Source of the DNA: Ciona intestinalis
Lineage: Eukaryota; Chordata; Ascidiacea; Phlebobranchia; Cionidae
Assembly (NCBI RefSeq): GCF_000224145.3
Contig: NC_020167.2
Span: 3,230,977 to 3,294,976 of the forward strand
Length of the DNA stretch: 64,000 bases
Direction: 5' to 3'
Below, piece by piece: positions 60,318-64,000 of the stretch (positions are counted from its first letter, which is position 1; each line of letters starts with the position of its first letter). The notes under the pieces are model-generated. The model saw nothing but the letters and a program-made list of their open reading frames with translations, was not told where the DNA came from and did not search any database. Made by a program: the position numbers and the translations under genes.

Positions 60318-63300
60318 CTAAATGTCTTCAGCATCTGAAAACGTAAGTTTTACAGTGAAATTATCCCTGTAGATTTTCCAAGTTTTCTTTTTATGCGGAT
60401 TGTCGATCTCTTCTCGTTTTAAAGTCACGTGATCTCCTTCAACCAATGACGTGTTGAACCAAAAGTAAAATGGGCAGTTGTCGTATCCCCGTGGCAGAGA
60501 TTTCTGTCAACCAAACTTCAGAATTAGTGTATATTGCTATAAGAGGCAAAAGCAACACATTTCCAAAATTATAATATATATATTCACCAAAACTTTCGTA
60601 TGTGGTAACTCGAAAGCGGATACAGCACGAGACGTATGAAACGGAACATGTGTGGTATAACGCAGTGGTTCATAAATAAATCTTGCCCAAGGACACTTAT
60701 ACCCAGAACGGTAGCAGCATAGAGTTTTGAATCTAAAACCACTGGGTGCGGACGCAGGCGCTATAGGCACCGGACAATTAAGAAGTGTGTAAACATGTAC
60801 TTACCGACGTCGACATGAACCTGACTTTAATATCTCCTGCTAACATAGGACAGTTTTTCACCTCACACGTAACACAATCATCCGTGGCGTCGTATTGTAA
60901 CTGTACGTGTAAAGACATCGTATTAAACAATTTACAATGCACTCTGTACAATCAACAACAAAATTTAAATTAATGTGTAAAACATAAATTAAATATGAAA
61001 GGTAATATAAATTACTTGAGTTCAGAAAAACGAAATTTTAGCTTACCGCACAGTTATAACCTTCAGCAAACTTGCAGAGAAGAACCTCTTGCCGTTCAGA
61101 TACGATTTGCATTGATAAATCAGAACCATTGCCCCTACCGACTCCTGGTGAGTAAAATTTTAAAAGTTTTGTTTTCAAGGTATTACTGTAGGGCCTTTGT
61201 TGAGTTATGTAATTAACTATTTCGGTGAACGTTATAGATATACGTAATCTTAAAAAAATAATTTTTTTTACTTGCATAACCTCTGTACGTCCTGACTCGT
61301 TGTACCTGATAAACGTGTTTTTTTATTATGGTTTAACGAACTCAAACAATGGGTATTTACTAAAAAATATTAAACGATAATACTTCACCCCCTTAACTAA
61401 ACGCTATTCCAACTTAACTACTGCTGAACTAACCAAATCAGTCGGTGACGTTTTGGTGAACAACACGACACGACAATGGTGTTAAATACTCGGCCCTTGC
61501 TGCAGGACTAAAAGCGCCGCATGCTATCTAAAGGCAAGACAAGGTAACAAATGAAATACTGCCACGTAGTGCAACCTTTGAGCTAACCAGCAGATATAAA
61601 GCTAACTATTTACATAATCCATACAAAAGAAATAACAAACCTTGTATCGCAGTGATGGTGACTCCAGTTACCTTTAACTTCTTCATCGGGGGAAGTTGTC
61701 CTCCGTAATTCTTTTTGATTTTCTCAAAATAACCTACATAGCGGATCTGGGATGCGGTCTCTACTCCTTGGAAAACGTCACCCACTTCGAAGTCGGTTCT
61801 TCTGCTTCCAAAGTATTCTAACGCCTCCTGTTGAGGAAATAATAAATTTATTAAAGAGTTCTTTGTATAGAGGAAATTGTAGTTTAACAGTGGGATTACC
61901 TTTGCCGTATCAAACTTCCCATCTTCAAGCAGCCACGAGCTGACCAAGGTACCAGTTCTTCCCTTCCCGCCTTTACAGTGAATCGCTATCACGTGATCTG
62001 GGTCTGACGTCATCCATACTTTTGCGTCATCTATGAACTTTAGAAGATCACTGTGGAATTCGCAAATACCAGATTAGATCAGGGATTTAAAGGCATTTCT
62101 TTTTTTGCATTTTAAAAAAATGCACAATTTCACATATAATGCGCGAGTTGGGGTAAGAAGGTGCATTGTCCTGTTTTAAAGTAAACAAAAAACGATTACC
62201 GAATTCTATAACCTGATCCCCACGACCCTACAAAGAAACAATATTAAATGTAAAAACCCGAATATAAAATATAGGATATTATGTTCGAATTTTTTTCACC
62301 TCACCCCACCGTACTAGTTATATATGAGAAAAAACGGGTGAAACAACTCAGAGCCAATAATGGTTTTTGAATTTATTTAAATCTTATTGTTACTTACACT
62401 AAGGTTGGTACATTATGGTCGTCAATCATAACACGGTAGACATGATTGTCGAATTTTGTTTCGTCATAACCCCTCTCGCCTGTTTTGAAAATTAAGTGAT
62501 AAAAGTCATCTTTAACAAAAAATTATATTGGTACAAAACTGACCAAAACAGTGTAGGCAATGCTTTGGTGTTAATATGTAAAAGAGTAACATATTTGTTG
62601 TACAAAAAGTAATTACGATAACAAGTAAAATTATTGAATGATTTTCACTCTTCCTCGCGTACCCATAAATACAACGACAGTCGTAATACACATCTGCCAG
62701 CGAGTTATCTCGTGCACAAGTTTGTAGGTGATTTTGGTTCTGTACGGCTGACAATTTGGACTACGCATTAGTGACATTTCAGAGCATTACATGTCTTTCG
62801 CCTTATCCAAAGACACAGATTAAACTCACAATAGTAGGACCACACATGATTTTTATACAAATAACTTACTGCATAAGTTGTAGATGCGAAACTTGTCCGG
62901 GTGCTTCGTCTTGAAGAAACGGCTTACCTCCCCGATCGGGTTTCGGAACAAACTTTGTCGTCCACTGCTTGGGAACGACATTGCAATCACGTGGTCAGTG
63001 ACGTAGGTGAGGTCAAGGTCAAACCCGTCTTTCTGCGGAAAACGACAAATGGGTATAGTAATCTATCTTATTTGTTTTTAAGGAAAAATGAATGAAGGAA
63101 AAAGAATAAATTTTGCAACATATTTATCCTCGCGTTACGGGGCAGTGATGGTCGTTAAACCACGGGGGTATTTTATACACGTCGTGCTCCCTTGCGAGTT
63201 ATCATGTTTTTTTTCTTGTTGTTTTTTTTTTATGTGTGGCCGACAAATAGGACACATCATGAAGGGCCACTGGGTTGCGGCGATTGCAGTTGTCTTTCCA

Positions 63301-63815
63301 AAGACCTCTGCAGTTGTCTTGCCTAAATAAGGTAATTGACGTTGTTCGTGTTATTACCCTGTATCGACGCTTGTTCTGTGATATTGTTCTTCTGCTTGAA
63401 GCCTTCATTTGTTGATGGGAATAAAATATTCTTGCTAATCGAACCACACGCAGCAAACGGGCCAACACAACCAATCTGAAAACAACAAAACCCAACAGTT
63501 AAAAACACATTACGTAATATAGACAGTTGCATATTACAAACATAGCCGGTATAAATTTACGAACCGACGTTTTGACGGGTCAAACACGTACAAATTGTGT
63601 ATATAAAACACAAATGACAGAAGGGGTATAAGACGTAGTGGTATTGTGTGACGTAAAGTGGTATGTGTGACGTAGTAATATACCTCCCCAAACCATCGGC
63701 TCCTGTTTCTTGCACGTATTCATCTAACACAGTGTAAAATATCGTGACGACGAATGTGACAACGATAATCAAACCATCAGCAACCTCCCAGGGGTTGGTG
63801 AAGAAATTCTTGGGC
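60318..63815 (-). CDS. tpte: Voltage-sensor-containing phosphatase Ci-VSP, C-terminal 403 residues
   Basis: Ci-VSP is a plasma-membrane phosphoinositide phosphatase switched on by depolarisation through a channel-like voltage sensor. Nine minus-strand exons are in phase: 63684-63815, 63358-63475, 62870-63032, 62398-62479, 61900-62050, 61641-61827, 61047-61144, 60805-60900, 60318-60503. They encode residues 174-576 in published numbering. S3 carries D186. S4 ([18 protein letters not shown]) carries R217, R223, R226, R229 and R232. The phosphoinositide-binding linker has R245, R246, K252-R254 and K257. The catalytic loop [10 protein letters not shown] has C363, and the gating loop has E411. A C2 domain follows to the terminus FSDAEDI. 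All functional residues are present. Exons for the cytosolic N-terminus, S1 and S2 (about 173 residues) lie beyond the right edge. It is homologous to vertebrate TPTE/TPIP and PTEN. Confidence 0.97.
60590..60775 (-). mobile_element. SINE-like fragment in the last Ci-VSP intron, reverse
   Basis: GTGTGGTATAACGCAGTGGT, TCTTGCCCAAGGACACTTAT and a head-like stretch GAATCTAAAACCACTGGGTG then GGCGCTATAGGCACC keep the reverse family order. Confidence 0.5.
62143..62320. mobile_element. Decayed MITE of the ~190 bp family
   Basis: GAGTTGGGGTAAGAAGGTGC at the left and TCACCTCACCCCACCGTACT at the right retain the inverted ends. The core is diverged. It lies in a Ci-VSP intron. Confidence 0.45.
62690..62855 (-). 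mobile_element. SINE-like fragment in a Ci-VSP intron, reverse
   Basis: TACGGCTGACAATTTGGACT, ACGCATTAGTGACATTTCAG and a CCTTATCCAAAGACACAG stretch match the reverse body order of the family, with heavy decay. Confidence 0.4.
63130..63330 (-). mobile_element. SINE-like fragment in a Ci-VSP intron, reverse
   Basis: TATGTGTGGCCGACAAATAG, AGGGCCACTGGGTTGCGGCG and TTGTCTTTCCAAAGACCTCT follow the reverse family order. Confidence 0.4.
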
Positions 63816-64000
63816 CTATAAATGTCAAAAGTATTTAAAAAATCCTTTGTTTAATTAATATGTCTAATATACTGTGCAGTACGATGGATATCTCATATTC
63901 TTTTATTGTGTGTTTTCACAACAAAGGTAAAAATGGACCATCTTACACAGGACTATACTATATAGTAGGGTAATGGGGTGGGATGGGTTTTTATTCCCAT
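63816..64000. other. Ci-VSP intron running off the window, with the start of another MITE
   Basis: No exon is present. From about 63958 the sequence TATATAGTAGGGTAATGGGG resembles the left end of the ~190 bp MITE family and continues past the window edge. Confidence 0.4.

Noticed and set aside
63684-63815. Assigning the right-end gene to a voltage-gated channel because of its S4 arginines
   Set aside because: The downstream exons encode the [10 protein letters not shown] phosphatase loop and a C2 domain, and the residue spacing fits Ci-VSP exactly.

Overview
The window looks like nuclear DNA of the tunicate Ciona intestinalis (or its sister type, C. robusta). It is AT-rich, the genes are packed closely, and coding exons are short with small GT-AG introns. 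Small inverted-repeat transposons and tRNA-like SINE pieces are scattered through it. The strongest evidence is at the right end. The minus strand there carries the voltage-sensing phosphatase Ci-VSP, and the translated exons match its published residue numbering: R217, R223, R226, R229 and R232 in S4, catalytic C363, and gating-loop E411.

Layout. 1-6.5 kb holds no recognised coding exon. 8.2-17.6 kb (+) is an AF4/FMR2-family (AFF) gene without its first exon. It is preceded by a ~795 bp segment present twice around a 125-N gap. 19.6-19.9 kb (+) is a single-exon RNA polymerase I subunit gene (POLR1H/RPA12). 20.4-33.7 kb (+) is ANAPC1, the largest APC/C scaffold subunit. Its middle, about 600 residues by comparison with the human protein, is missing and its place is taken by a 9-bp minisatellite and a second 125-N gap. 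34.7-36.2 kb (-) is an uninterrupted AGFG1-type ArfGAP. 37.7-51.3 kb (+) is a complete 22-exon heparan sulfate N-deacetylase/N-sulfotransferase (NDST). 52.3-54.0 kb (-) is a five-exon DNAJC12. 55.4-57.5 and 58.4-59.9 kb (+) are two tandem CAP-superfamily genes: one GAPR-1/GLIPR2-like, the other a diverged paralogue. 60.3-63.8 kb (-) is Ci-VSP, whose N-terminal exons lie beyond the right edge.

The genes are unrelated housekeeping and signalling genes: transcription elongation, Pol I, cell cycle, endocytic traffic, proteoglycan sulfation, chaperone, lipid-raft-type CAP protein and phosphoinositide phosphatase. Nothing indicates a single co-operating cluster. Only the tandem CAP pair shows local duplication.

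Mobile and repeat content: a ~190 bp TA-flanked MITE family with at least six clear copies, concentrated at 53-64 kb; a 136 bp hAT-like MITE with a perfect 8-bp target duplication; a ~498 bp pogo/Tigger-like MITE; many SINE fragments; and several tandem repeats in NDST introns and its 3' flank. I found no CRISPR array, rRNA or confident tRNA gene, and no viral element. Every exon model given here was checked by hand for continuous reading phase across all junctions. No database search was possible.
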